From assembly GCA_019136175.1 (NCBI GenBank), contig JAGVUS010000053.1, positions 1-20,142 of the forward strand: 20,142 nt of DNA, written 5' to 3'. The position numbers and the translations under genes are program-made. The notes beneath the pieces were generated by a model. The model searched no databases, was not told the origin of the DNA, and was given only the letters and a program-made list of their open reading frames with translations. The DNA is from Chloroflexota bacterium (GTDB lineage Bacteria; Chloroflexota; Anaerolineae; Anaerolineales; Anaerolineaceae). The stretch's first letter is position 1; each line of letters starts with the position of its first letter. Positions 1-6,602 of the stretch are shown here, piece after piece.

Positions 1-759
1 AAAATTCCAGACGTTCTCCCCCAGTGACTGCAATTCCACAAACCGCAATTGGGCACCAGCACCCACATGCACTTCCACAATCCCGGCATGCAGGATTTGC
101 CCATCCCCTTCCTGTGGAGAGGATATTTCATAAACAAAAGTTGCTGAAGCACCTTCTTCCAACCAGATAATGATATGAGAGAAAAATGCCTGCCCTGAAC
201 CCGGTGTCCAGAGAATTGTATGGAGCGGTTGGGTAATGTGGACATTGCGCGGCACATAAAGGAGCATGCCGGTATTTGCCAGGGCGGCAGCCATGGCACT
301 GAACTTCCCCGATTCAACCGGGACCGTTTTTCCAACCAGGGATCCAAGCAACTCCCCATGTTGCTTTTCTGCTGTAAGCAGGTCCGTGAAGATCACACCT
401 TGTTGGGCAAGCTCCGGCAGCAAAAAACCATCTGTTCCTGCCGGTGTGAGGATTAACTGACCTCCATGTGGGTCATCCGCCAGTGGTTTTAATAAATAAG
501 CTGGCACTGGTTCAGATTTTCCATTTGTTTTGATTTCAAATTGATCCGCCTGCAGTTTTCGCAGGTCCGTCCGCCTCCAGGCTTCCTGCTGTATATCCGG
601 CATTGGGAACCCCTGGTAGATTTCCCAGGCGTGCTTTCGAAAAGTATGCAGAGCAGCCGGTACATCAGGTCGAACCTGATCTTCTGTAAACTGGAATTGT
701 TTGGGTTTGGAATCGGGTCGGCGGGTTCGCACAACCACCTGCGGTTTTTCTGTCGTCAT
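1..759 (-). CDS. sufD: Fe-S cluster assembly protein SufD (3' end cut by window edge)
   Basis: SufD pairs with SufB on the SufBC2D scaffold that builds Fe-S clusters in the cytoplasm. I translated 253 codons leftward from an ATG at 757-759 that opens with MTTEKPQVVV. The frame stays open to base 1, so the C-terminal part, which holds the family's most conserved core, is missing; full SufD is usually above 400 residues. Visible family features are the N-terminal EAWRRTDLRKL segment, then the beta-helix strands (LYVPRNV, IIIWLEEGASA) and the ENVWNF segment just before the edge. The gene starts 16 bases after the sufB stop, with a GGAAAGGAA ribosome site. It is the last visible gene of sufC-sufB-sufD. 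SufB and SufD are paralogues, but SufB is already present next door, which makes SufD the secure reading. Confidence 0.93.
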   Translation of the reverse strand, partial: MTTEKPQVVVRTRRPDSKPKQFQFTEDQVRPDVPAALHTFRKHAWEIYQGFPMPDIQQEAWRRTDLRKLQADQFEIKTNGKSEPVPAYLLKPLADDPHGGQLILTPAGTDGFLLPELAQQGVIFTDLLTAEKQHGELLGSLVGKTVPVESGKFSAMAAALANTGMLLYVPRNVHITQPLHTILWTPGSGQAFFSHIIIWLEEGASATFVYEISSPQEGDGQILHAGIVEVHVGAGAQLRFVELQSLGENVWNF

Positions 760-775
760 CAATATTTTCCTTTCC

Positions 776-2188
776 TTACCCCACAGAGCCTGCCATCTGC
801 AACTGGATCAAACGGTTCATTTCAACCGCATATTCCATTGGCAATTCTTTGACAAGCGGTTCAATAAAGCCCGAAACCACCATCGTTGTGGCTTCTTCCT
901 CGCTCAACCCGCGGCTCATCAGGTAAAACAATTGTTCCTCCCCCACCTTGGAAACAGTTGCTTCGTGTCCGATGGTAACATCCTGTTCATCAATCTCAAT
1001 GTATGGGTATGTATCCGAGCGGGATTGTGGGTCCAAAATCAGGGCATCGCAGACTACATTGGATTTCACTCCCACTGCTTCCGGGTGCACTTTCAGCAAA
1101 CCCCGATACGAAGAACGCCCTCCGCCTTTGCTGATGGACTTCGAGGTAATTTTACTGCTGGTATTTGGTGCAAAGTGGATGACCTTGCCGCCTGCATCCT
1201 GCGACTGACCTGGTCCGGCAAACGCCATGGACAGGATTTCCCCACGCGCGCCCGGTCCCATCAAGTAACAGGACGGATATTTCATTGTGACCTTGGAGCC
1301 AAGATTACAATCCACCCATTCCATGACTCCATTTTCTTCCACCACGGCACGTTGAGTCACCAGGTTGTATACATTGGTGGACCAGTTTTGGATGGTGGTA
1401 TAACGGACCCGGGCACCCTTCTTCACAATAATTTCAATCACCCCGCTGTGGAAGGAGTCAGTGGTATATTGTGGAGCCGTACAACCTTCCACATAATGTA
1501 CCTGCGCACCCTCATCAGCAATGATAATGGAGCGCTCGAACTGCCCAATATTGGCAACATTCAGCCGAAAATATGCCTGCAGGGGAAGATCAACCTTTAC
1601 ACCCTTGGGAACATACACAAAAGACCCACCGGACCAGACCGCGCTGTTCAGTGCAGCAAATTTGTTATCCTCAATCGGTATGACCGTCCCAAAATACTGG
1701 CGGAACAATTCGGGGTGCTGGCGTAAACCATCTTCAATGCTCAAGAAGATGACACCCTGTTTTTCCAGGTGTTCCTGGATGGAGTGATACACCATTTCAG
1801 ACTCATACTGTGCGCCAACACCAGCCAAAAATTTTCGCTCTGCTTCGGGAATACCCAGTTTATCAAACGTCTGTTTGATGGTATCAGGAACATCATCCCA
1901 GCTCTTGCCTTGCATGTCGGTTGGTTTCACATAGTAATAAATCTCATCCAAGTTCAACCCGGTCAGGTCTGCCCCCCAGGTGGGCATGGGACGCTGCAGG
2001 TAATGCTCCAGGGCTCGCAGGCGGAATTGGAGCATCCACTCGGGCTCACCCTTCATGGCAGAAATTTGTTCCACAACCTCCCGGTCCAAGCCCTTCCTTG
2101 TTTTGAATACCGAAACATCCGGATCTTGAAATCCGTAGCGATAATTTCCAAATCCTTCAAGAAGATCCGCCTGGGGATCATTACTCAT
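776..2188 (-). CDS. sufB: Fe-S cluster assembly scaffold protein SufB
   Basis: SufB is the main scaffold of the SUF system; clusters form at its interface with SufD, driven by the SufC ATPase. The 470-residue product has the usual length. It contains the VEGCTAP segment (Cys236), conserved YNLVTQR, and KSNVVCDAL with Cys380. It also has IGHEATVSK with Glu409. Cys380 and Glu409 match the residues known as Cys405 and Glu434 in E. coli SufB. The C-terminal SGFIEP...LP region is typical. The start at 2188 has a GGAGGTA ribosome site 4-5 bases upstream. It lies between sufC (54-base gap) and sufD (16-base gap) and is almost certainly co-transcribed from the promoter upstream of sufC. Confidence 0.97.
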   Translation of the reverse strand: MSNDPQADLLEGFGNYRYGFQDPDVSVFKTRKGLDREVVEQISAMKGEPEWMLQFRLRALEHYLQRPMPTWGADLTGLNLDEIYYYVKPTDMQGKSWDDVPDTIKQTFDKLGIPEAERKFLAGVGAQYESEMVYHSIQEHLEKQGVIFLSIEDGLRQHPELFRQYFGTVIPIEDNKFAALNSAVWSGGSFVYVPKGVKVDLPLQAYFRLNVANIGQFERSIIIADEGAQVHYVEGCTAPQYTTDSFHSGVIEIIVKKGARVRYTTIQNWSTNVYNLVTQRAVVEENGVMEWVDCNLGSKVTMKYPSCYLMGPGARGEILSMAFAGPGQSQDAGGKVIHFAPNTSSKITSKSISKGGGRSSYRGLLKVHPEAVGVKSNVVCDALILDPQSRSDTYPYIEIDEQDVTIGHEATVSKVGEEQLFYLMSRGLSEEEATTMVVSGFIEPLVKELPMEYAVEMNRLIQLQMAGSVG

Positions 2189-2242
2189 TCTCTACCTCCA
2201 ATCATCAATGGAATCTGCTCCAGTAAAACCTTTCAATCAGAA

Positions 2243-3019
2243 TCAGGAGACAGTGCCATTCTCCAGTTTTTCGCGCACCCAATCATACCCATGTTCTTCA
2301 AGGTGTTGTGCCAGGTCCGCGTCACCAGATTCCACAATTCGTCCATCCATCATCACATGGACTACATCCGGGCGGATGTAGTTTAGAATGCGCTGATAGT
2401 GTGTGATCACCAGCACACCCAGTTCCGGTCCACGCAACGTATTCACGCCTTCCGAGACAATCCGCAAAGCATCAATATCCAAACCCGAATCGGTTTCATC
2501 CAGAATGGCAATTTCCGGCTTCAGCACTGCCATCTGCAGAATTTCGGCTCGTTTCTTCTCACCACCTGAAAAGCCATCGTTCAGGTACCTTCCTGCAAAT
2601 GCCGGGTCCATCTTAAGCATGCTCATTTTGTCTTTCAGCATCCGCCGAAATTCGGGAATGGAGATTCCTTTGTCATCCGGGTTTTCTGCTTTCCGGCGGG
2701 CATTAACCGCTGTCCGCAGGAAATTTGCAACTGTCACGCCCGGAATTGCCACAGGATATTGAAATGCAAGGAAAATCCCGGATCGGCTGCGCTCATCAGG
2801 CTCCAAATCCAGGATATTCTGTCCCTTAAAGATTACCTCCCCTTCCGTTACTTCATAAGATGGGTGCCCCATCAGGGTGTACGCAAGGGTAGACTTGCCG
2901 GTTCCATTTGGACCCATAATGGCATGGACTTCTCCTTTGGGAAGGTCCAGGGTAAAACCCTTGAGAATTTCCTTGCCATTGATTTGGACATGTAAATTGC
3001 GGATTTCAAGATCGCTCAT
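2243..3019 (-). CDS. sufC: Fe-S cluster assembly ATPase SufC
   Basis: SufC is the ABC-type ATPase that changes the shape of the SufB-SufD scaffold; it is soluble, not a transporter. The 258-residue protein has Walker A GPNGTGKST (about residues 36-44), a Q-loop region LAFQYPV, the signature SGGEKKR (151-157), and Walker B EIAILDE (169-175) followed by TDSGLDIDAL. A switch histidine is in VITHYQR. This signature spelling is typical of SufC rather than of importers. The start at 3019 has an AAAGGAG ribosome site about 10 bases upstream. It is the first gene of the leftward suf operon, and a strong sigma-70 promoter lies 65 bases upstream in the sufR intergenic region. Confidence 0.97.
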   Translation of the reverse strand: MSDLEIRNLHVQINGKEILKGFTLDLPKGEVHAIMGPNGTGKSTLAYTLMGHPSYEVTEGEVIFKGQNILDLEPDERSRSGIFLAFQYPVAIPGVTVANFLRTAVNARRKAENPDDKGISIPEFRRMLKDKMSMLKMDPAFAGRYLNDGFSGGEKKRAEILQMAVLKPEIAILDETDSGLDIDALRIVSEGVNTLRGPELGVLVITHYQRILNYIRPDVVHVMMDGRIVESGDADLAQHLEEHGYDWVREKLENGTVS

Positions 3020-3083
3020 CTAGGAATACTCCTTTTATTTCTTCCAGTATGCGGAAGACAGCCTGTTTTATTTGAACGCCCGG

Positions 3084-3112
3084 ATTATACCACACAGCCT
3101 TCTTTAGGTCAA
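3084..3112 (-). promoter_or_regulatory. Promoter of sufC-sufB-sufD
   Basis: Read on the minus strand: -35 TTGACC (3107-3112), a 17-base spacer, and -10 TATAAT (3084-3089) preceded by TGG, an extended -10. Transcription should start near 3077, giving a leader of about 58 bases before sufC. The -35 box sits inside the left arm of the inverted repeat at 3108-3141, so a protein bound there would block it. Confidence 0.8.
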
Positions 3113-3141
3113 TATTTATGATATTTATATATAATATTGAC
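3108..3141. promoter_or_regulatory. Inverted-repeat operator, probable SufR binding site
   Basis: A perfect 9-base inverted repeat GTCAATATT (3108-3116) and AATATTGAC (3133-3141) is separated by 16 very AT-rich bases. Each arm contains most of a -35 box: TTGACC for sufC on the minus strand and TTGACG for sufR on the plus strand. The adjacent divergent gene encodes a SufR-like Fe-S-sensing repressor, so I infer this is its site, giving joint repression of the suf operon and autoregulation. Confidence 0.7.
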
Positions 3142-3166
3142 GAATTGATAAGCCTTGTGATATACT
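3137..3166 (+). promoter_or_regulatory. Promoter of sufR-sufT
   Basis: -35 TTGACG (3137-3142), 18-base spacer, -10 TATACT (3161-3166) preceded by TGA (extended -10). The expected start of transcription, about 7 bases after the -10, falls at or next to the A of the sufR ATG (3173). The transcript is therefore probably leaderless, which agrees with the absence of any ribosome site upstream of that ATG. Confidence 0.7.
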
Positions 3167-3172
3167 CATCGC

Positions 3173-3805
3173 ATGAAAAGTACCCGGGAACGGATTTTGG
3201 ATGTTCTGCACTCAAATCCCCGCTCGTCCATTAATGACCTGGCAGAAGCGGTGGGAATTAATGCAATTTCTGTCCGGCATCACCTGAATAATCTGGAAGC
3301 AGACGGTTTAATTCAATATGATGAAGAAAGGCATGGTGTTGGCAGACCGCGATTGGTCTATTCCCTGACGGAAAGAGGTGTGGAACGGTATCCAACACGT
3401 TACCTTCAGTTAACTGATCGTTTGCTTGACCAGCTTAAGGAAGCGCTTCCCCAGGAAGCGATCAACCGGATTTTTACCCAGATGGCTGCCAAACTGGCAG
3501 CAGCTCACCGCAAGAAAGCAGAGCACCTGCCATTGGAAGGCAGGATTAAACTCCTGCAGGAAATTCTTGCCCAAGAGGGTTTTGAAGTCGAGTGGGAAGC
3601 GGACGGGGATCACTATCATATCCGCGAGATTACATGCCCCTACTATCACATTGGTCACTCGCACCCAGAAGTCTGTACGATTGATCAAACCCTGATTTCC
3701 ACCATCCTTGATATTCCCGCAGAAAAAATTCAATGCGTTCTCAGTGGTGATCGTCACTGTACATTTCTGATTCCTCGTCCCCAACCCAAGGAGAATCCCT
3801 TATGA
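3173..3805 (+). CDS. sufR: SufR-type transcriptional regulator (winged HTH with C-terminal cysteine cluster)
   Basis: This is probably a DNA-binding repressor of the suf genes that senses an Fe-S cluster. The 210-residue protein starts with a winged helix-turn-helix: helix pair around NDLAEAVGINAISVRHHL (residues 21-38) and wing HGVGRPRLVYSLT (54-66). A helical linker follows. The C-terminal domain has four cysteines, C155, C168, C188 and C196 (ITCPYY, PEVCTI, IQCVLSG, RHCTF), in the arrangement expected of SufR-like cluster ligands. The gene is divergent from sufCBD and overlaps sufT by 4 bases. No Shine-Dalgarno precedes the ATG. The fold is also shared with other ArsR/DeoR-like regulators; the cysteines and the suf context support SufR. 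Confidence 0.88.
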   Translation: MKSTRERILDVLHSNPRSSINDLAEAVGINAISVRHHLNNLEADGLIQYDEERHGVGRPRLVYSLTERGVERYPTRYLQLTDRLLDQLKEALPQEAINRIFTQMAAKLAAAHRKKAEHLPLEGRIKLLQEILAQEGFEVEWEADGDHYHIREITCPYYHIGHSHPEVCTIDQTLISTILDIPAEKIQCVLSGDRHCTFLIPRPQPKENPL

Positions 3806-4149
3806 GTAACACACCCGGTTCCAATCCCGCAGTATGGGAAGCTGAAAGCCAATTTCCTGAATTATGCGAAAAATTACGGGAAGCATTCAAGGAGATTGTG
3901 GATCCAGAGCTTGGATTCAATATCATTCAGTTGGGTCTCGTCCGGAATGTATCCATACAAGAAGACCAAGTCGTTATCCGAATGATTCTAACAACACCAT
4001 TCTGTCCCTATGGACCTGCCATGCTTGAATCCACCCGACAAAAAGCAGAAGAGACACTGGAGAGACCATCGTTTATCGATTTCGGCATGGAAGCCTGGGA
4101 TTTCTCCATGATGGAAGAAGGTCTGGCGGACGACTGGGGTTTGTACTGA
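3802..4149 (+). CDS. sufT: DUF59/MIP18-family Fe-S maturation factor, SufT/PaaD-like
   Basis: This family helps mature Fe-S proteins and is often encoded with suf genes. The 115-residue protein has the family signature near the N-terminus, EIVDPELGFNIIQLGLV (residues 31-47), then TTPFCPYGPAM with the conserved Cys68 that is the likely functional residue, and the closing W...MMEEGL...WGL segment. Its ATG overlaps the sufR stop as ATGA, so the two are translationally coupled. A strong terminator follows 15 bases after the stop. The symbol reflects family and context; strict SufT proteins in other phyla are longer, so an equivalent PaaD-like name would also be acceptable. Confidence 0.82.
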   Translation: MSNTPGSNPAVWEAESQFPELCEKLREAFKEIVDPELGFNIIQLGLVRNVSIQEDQVVIRMILTTPFCPYGPAMLESTRQKAEETLERPSFIDFGMEAWDFSMMEEGLADDWGLY

Positions 4150-4164
4150 TCAACGATCCACAAT

Positions 4165-4193
4165 AAAGACGGGCTGGCGCCCGTCTTTTTTTT
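4165..4193 (+). terminator. Rho-independent terminator of sufR-sufT
   Basis: Stem GACGGGC (4168-4174) and GCCCGTC (4179-4185) with a TGGC loop, extended by three A-T pairs, and followed by a run of eight T (4186-4193). It lies between convergent genes; on the minus strand the tail is only TTTATTG, so it is weaker in that direction. Confidence 0.92.
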
Positions 4194-4206
4194 GTCAATC
4201 ATTTCT

Positions 4207-4536
4207 CTAACTGGTTCGGAACAGGCTGGTTAGACGCATTGCCAGCCCCATGTTTCCCTGGATTCTAATTTTCCCCATCATAAACGCACGGGTGGCGTCC
4301 ATTTCTCCCTTAAAGATCGCATAAAAATCAGATGCATCTGCCGTAATGGTCAATGCCGGGTTCTCCATGGTCCCCTTTTCCACCGTGCATTTTTGATCAC
4401 GGATCTTCATAACCCACTCTCCCCCCTTATCTCCCGTCAGTACCACTTGGATGGATGTATTCAAACCAACTGCCTTCTCCGGTAAAAAGTAATTTGGAAG
4501 ATCACTGAAAAATTGATCAATATTCATTTCGGTCAT
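4207..4536 (-). CDS. SCP2 sterol-binding-domain protein
   Basis: This is a small stand-alone SCP2 domain, a hydrophobic-pocket fold that binds lipids or acyl chains in the cytoplasm; its ligand in bacteria is generally unknown. The 109-residue product shows the domain pattern: a strand IQVVLTGDKGGEWVMKIRDQ, then NPALTITADASDFYAIFKGE, and the closing AFMMGKIRIQGNMGLAMRL. I chose the ATG at 4534-4536 because GGAGA lies 6 bases upstream. A longer frame reaching 4626 would run through the hairpin at 4567-4602 and adds an unrelated N-terminus. It lies downstream of the peroxiredoxin gene on the same strand, separated by that hairpin. The function is inferred from the fold only. Confidence 0.85.
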   Translation of the reverse strand: MTEMNIDQFFSDLPNYFLPEKAVGLNTSIQVVLTGDKGGEWVMKIRDQKCTVEKGTMENPALTITADASDFYAIFKGEMDATRAFMMGKIRIQGNMGLAMRLTSLFRTS

Positions 4537-4562
4537 GGTTGTCTCCTTTTCCTGATTATAAA

Positions 4563-4602
4563 TCAAAACGTACCTGGAAGGTTTATCCCATCCAGGTACG
4601 TT
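4563..4602 (-). terminator. Probable terminator after the peroxiredoxin gene
   Basis: A perfect 12-base inverted repeat, AACGTACCTGGA (4567-4578) and TCCAGGTACGTT (4591-4602), with a 12-base loop. Read leftward it is followed by TTTTGATTTA, an imperfect T tract. It starts 31 bases after the peroxiredoxin stop and ends just before the SCP2 ribosome site, so it may also only attenuate read-through into the SCP2 gene. Confidence 0.65.
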
Positions 4603-4633
4603 CACCCTGCCGTCAGATTTTACCAACCGGATA

Positions 4634-5236
4634 CTAAAATGCCTGATCCGGTTTCCACTGCTTCCAAACCTTGCCTGCCAGGTCTGGACCGGGTTTCAAG
4701 GTAGCTTTCCCAGGCTGCCACCCGGAAGGTGTAACCTCTCCTGTTGCCCGCACATGCTGGAAGGCTTTCACCTGGCGGATTAATTCCGACACGTTCCTGC
4801 CAACTTCGGGGGTCATCACTTCCATTGCACGAATGACAAAATCCGGGTCGATAATGAAACGCCCGCGAATATCAACACCGCTGTCTTCGTCGTACACTCC
4901 GTAAATTGTACCAACTTTTCCACCGGCATCGGAGAGCATCGGGAACGGCACTCCCCCATCGACCATCTTGGATAATTCTTCTTCCTGCCAAATTTTATGA
5001 GAGAACCGGCTGTCCGTGCTCATTGCAAGGACTTCCACACCCAATTGCTGAAGTTCAGGATATTTGACGGCAACTGCCGACAATTCCGTAGGTCAGACGA
5101 ATGTGAAATCACCGGGGTAGAAACAAATGACAATCCACTTTCCCTTATAATCCGATAAACGGATGTTTTTAAAACCGCCATTTTGAAATGCCGATAATTC
5201 AAAATCTGGGGCTGGTTTTCCTACTTTTGCCAACAT
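4634..5236 (-). CDS. prxU: Selenocysteine-containing peroxiredoxin (AhpC/Prx1 type), TGA read as Sec48
   Basis: Peroxiredoxins reduce peroxides through one peroxidatic Cys or Sec. Two open frames in the same phase are separated only by one TGA (5093-5095). Read through, they give one 200-residue AhpC-like protein: KVGKPAPDFEL, then PGDFTFV-U48-PTELS in place of the usual VCPTE, STDS, RGRFIIDPD (with active-site Arg), and the C-terminal GWQPGKATLKPGPDL. The PxxxTxxC motif is kept as P41, T45, U48. A SECIS-like hairpin follows the TGA. The usual C-terminal resolving Cys (GEVCP) is Thr169 here. I chose the ATG at 5236 because AAGGAGGTGA lies just upstream. The frame stays open to GTG codons at 5353 and 5359, with a second AAGGAGG, which would add about 40 residues including one Cys. 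A nonsense mutation or sequencing error is the alternative reading. Confidence 0.85.
5062..5095 (-). promoter_or_regulatory. Sec codon and SECIS-like hairpin of prxU
   Basis: On the minus strand the UGA at 5095-5093 is followed after 10 bases by a stem. UUG (5083-5081) pairs with CAA, there is a U-U mismatch, and CGGC (5079-5076) pairs with GCCG around the loop AGUU (5075-5072). The loop begins 17 bases after the UGA and has G as its second base. Both fit the general bacterial SECIS model (loop about 16-37 bases downstream, with a G among its first two bases). Confidence 0.75.
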
Positions 5237-5359
5237 TTTTGTCACCTCCTTGGTTGGGGGAACAGATCCTGATGATTCTGCAGTTTCAGCAGGGATCTCA
5301 AGGATCGGTCCTTTGGATGGTTGAACACAGGATTCTTTCTTTTTTTCTGCCACTGGCAC
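5237..5359 (-). other. In-frame upstream extension of prxU with its own ribosome site
   Basis: The prxU frame is open upstream of its likely ATG for about 40 codons, back to GTG codons at 5353 and 5359. AAGGAGG (5361-5367) is 7 bases before the 5353 GTG. The extension is polar and low in complexity, with EKKKESC near its start and one Cys, and does not look like a signal peptide. Its last codons, KEVTK, are the same bases as the AAGGAGGTGACAAAA Shine-Dalgarno of the inner start. It may be a real longer isoform, an in-frame leader, or untranslated. Confidence 0.45.
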
Positions 5360-5413
5360 ACCTCCTTATCAATCGCAGTGTCTATAATGGAAACAGCAGG
5401 GTTGTCATAAATA

Positions 5414-5441
5414 ATTGTACACACAAACCCTGAAATTGCAA
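5414..5441 (-). promoter_or_regulatory. Candidate prxU promoter
   Basis: On the minus strand: TTGCAA (5436-5441), 16-base spacer, TACAAT (5414-5419). Transcription would begin near 5407, upstream of both possible prxU starts. An overlapping alternative, ATGACA with TATAGA, lies about 30 bases further downstream, so the exact promoter is uncertain. Confidence 0.4.
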
Positions 5442-5476
5442 CCAAGATAACAGGAATTGTCCATGAATGACCATGC

Positions 5477-5505
5477 TTCGCAATCCCCCAAAAAGAAGTT
5501 ATACT
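5477..5505 (+). promoter_or_regulatory. Candidate corA promoter
   Basis: TTCGCA (5477-5482, four of six consensus bases), 17-base spacer, TATACT (5500-5505). The start of transcription near 5512 leaves a short leader that still contains the AGAGGTGA ribosome site before the ATG at 5528. Confidence 0.5.
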
Positions 5506-5527
5506 CATGCATGGAAAGAGGTGAACC

Positions 5528-6505
5528 ATGATTAAATCCTTCCATTTCTCTTCCGACGGAACATGCCAATACAACCTGAATAGTGATGAGCTGATCCAGG
5601 CAAGATCCGATTCATCGGGTTTGCTTTGGATCAATCTGGAATACCCATCACCTGAAGAAATCCAGGATATCCTGGTCAACCTGTTTCATTTTCACCCCCT
5701 GGTAATTGAAGACTGTCTGAGTATCGGATACCAGACTCCCAAAATAGACGAATTTGACGACTATATTTTTATCATTGCGCATGTCATCAAAGCAAACCAG
5801 TCGATGGATGATATTACCACCCAGGAACTGGATTTCTTCCTCGGCTCCAATTACCTGGTGACCTTTTTCCTGGATGAGGGACCTTCTCCCGTGGAATCTG
5901 TATGGCTACGGCTCAGTCGGGACGAGAGATTATACAAACATGGCGCCGATTTCCTCTGCCACACCATTCTGGATGATATTGTCGACAACTACACGCCAGT
6001 GATTGATGAAATCGAAGAAGCAATGGACAGCCTGGAAAATGAGGTGTTGGAAAAACCAAACCCGAAAACGCTGGAGCAATTAATTCAGATCAAGCATGGT
6101 CTTCTGGCAATCCGACGAATTATCCTCCCCCAGCGGGAAGTCATGAACCGTCTCAGCCGGGATGACTTTCCGCAAATCAAACCGCAGGTTCAAATTTATT
6201 ACCGGGATATTTATGATCACTTGGTGCGAATCCAGGACATGATTGAATCCTTGAGGGATATTGTTGCGGGTGACCTGGACATCTATTTGAATTCAACCTC
6301 CCTCCGACTGAATGAGATTATGAAAGCCCTGACAATTGTCTCAACCATATTCCTTCCGCTATCTTTCATCGCTGGGGTATACGGAATGAACTTTCATTTT
6401 ATGCCGGAAATTTCCAAGCCATGGGGATATCCAATGGCGTGGTTGATTTTTCTCTTAATTGCCGCCGGGATGCTCTACTTTTTCAAGAAACGCCGCTGGT
6501 TCTAA
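5528..6505 (+). CDS. corA: CorA-family magnesium/divalent cation channel
   Basis: CorA proteins form pentameric inner-membrane channels for Mg2+ and sometimes Co2+, Ni2+ or Zn2+. The 325-residue protein has the usual length and plan: a large N-terminal cytoplasmic domain, then a long charged helix (about 150-260, EIEEAMDSLENEVLEKP and onwards). Two membrane helices follow at the C-terminus (about 268-288 and 299-319). The selectivity motif YGMNF is at about 285-289, at the end of the first helix, and the tail is KKRRWF. The ATG follows an AGAGGTGA ribosome site. It stands divergent from prxU and is followed by the degV gene, which has its own -10 box. No clear terminator follows. Substrate choice among divalent metals cannot be told from the sequence. 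Confidence 0.95.
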   Translation: MIKSFHFSSDGTCQYNLNSDELIQARSDSSGLLWINLEYPSPEEIQDILVNLFHFHPLVIEDCLSIGYQTPKIDEFDDYIFIIAHVIKANQSMDDITTQELDFFLGSNYLVTFFLDEGPSPVESVWLRLSRDERLYKHGADFLCHTILDDIVDNYTPVIDEIEEAMDSLENEVLEKPNPKTLEQLIQIKHGLLAIRRIILPQREVMNRLSRDDFPQIKPQVQIYYRDIYDHLVRIQDMIESLRDIVAGDLDIYLNSTSLRLNEIMKALTIVSTIFLPLSFIAGVYGMNFHFMPEISKPWGYPMAWLIFLLIAAGMLYFFKKRRWF

Positions 6506-6556
6506 ACCGGGGATGGTTATTTTTGAAATTAACTATTCATCTCAATAAATTCATTG

Positions 6557-6565
6557 TGCTATAAT
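6557..6565 (+). promoter_or_regulatory. Candidate extended -10 promoter of the degV gene
   Basis: TGC followed by TATAAT (6560-6565) forms a perfect extended -10. No good -35 lies at 17 bases (TTCATC at 18 bases is weak). Predicted transcription start near 6572, about 31 bases before the ATG. Confidence 0.55.
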
Positions 6566-6602
6566 CCTGACTGTATCCACCCCCGCCCGGAATGGTGAAG
6601 CC

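Noticed and set aside
701..1726. Long rightward open frame of 341 codons opposite sufB
   Set aside because: It lies antisense to the clear SufB gene and shows no recognisable motif; it is rich in His, Phe and Gln as expected from reading the opposite strand.
4537..4626. N-terminal extension of the SCP2 protein
   Set aside because: It crosses the terminator-like hairpin, while a good GGAGA site serves the ATG at 4536.
4634..5359. Two separate small genes, or a peroxiredoxin pseudogene with a nonsense mutation
   Set aside because: The only lesion is a TGA at the one codon where Sec is functionally expected, all flanking motifs are intact, and a SECIS-like hairpin follows. A start at the Met after the TGA would give a protein without its active site.
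5242..5679. Leftward frame with one hydrophobic stretch, overlapping prxU and the start of corA
   Set aside because: It overlaps two well-supported genes, has no ribosome site at its Met codons, and the hydrophobic stretch comes from the AT-rich promoter region.
6506..6530. Terminator after corA
   Set aside because: Only a four-pair stem (AACC/GGTT) before ATTTTT is present, too weak to call.
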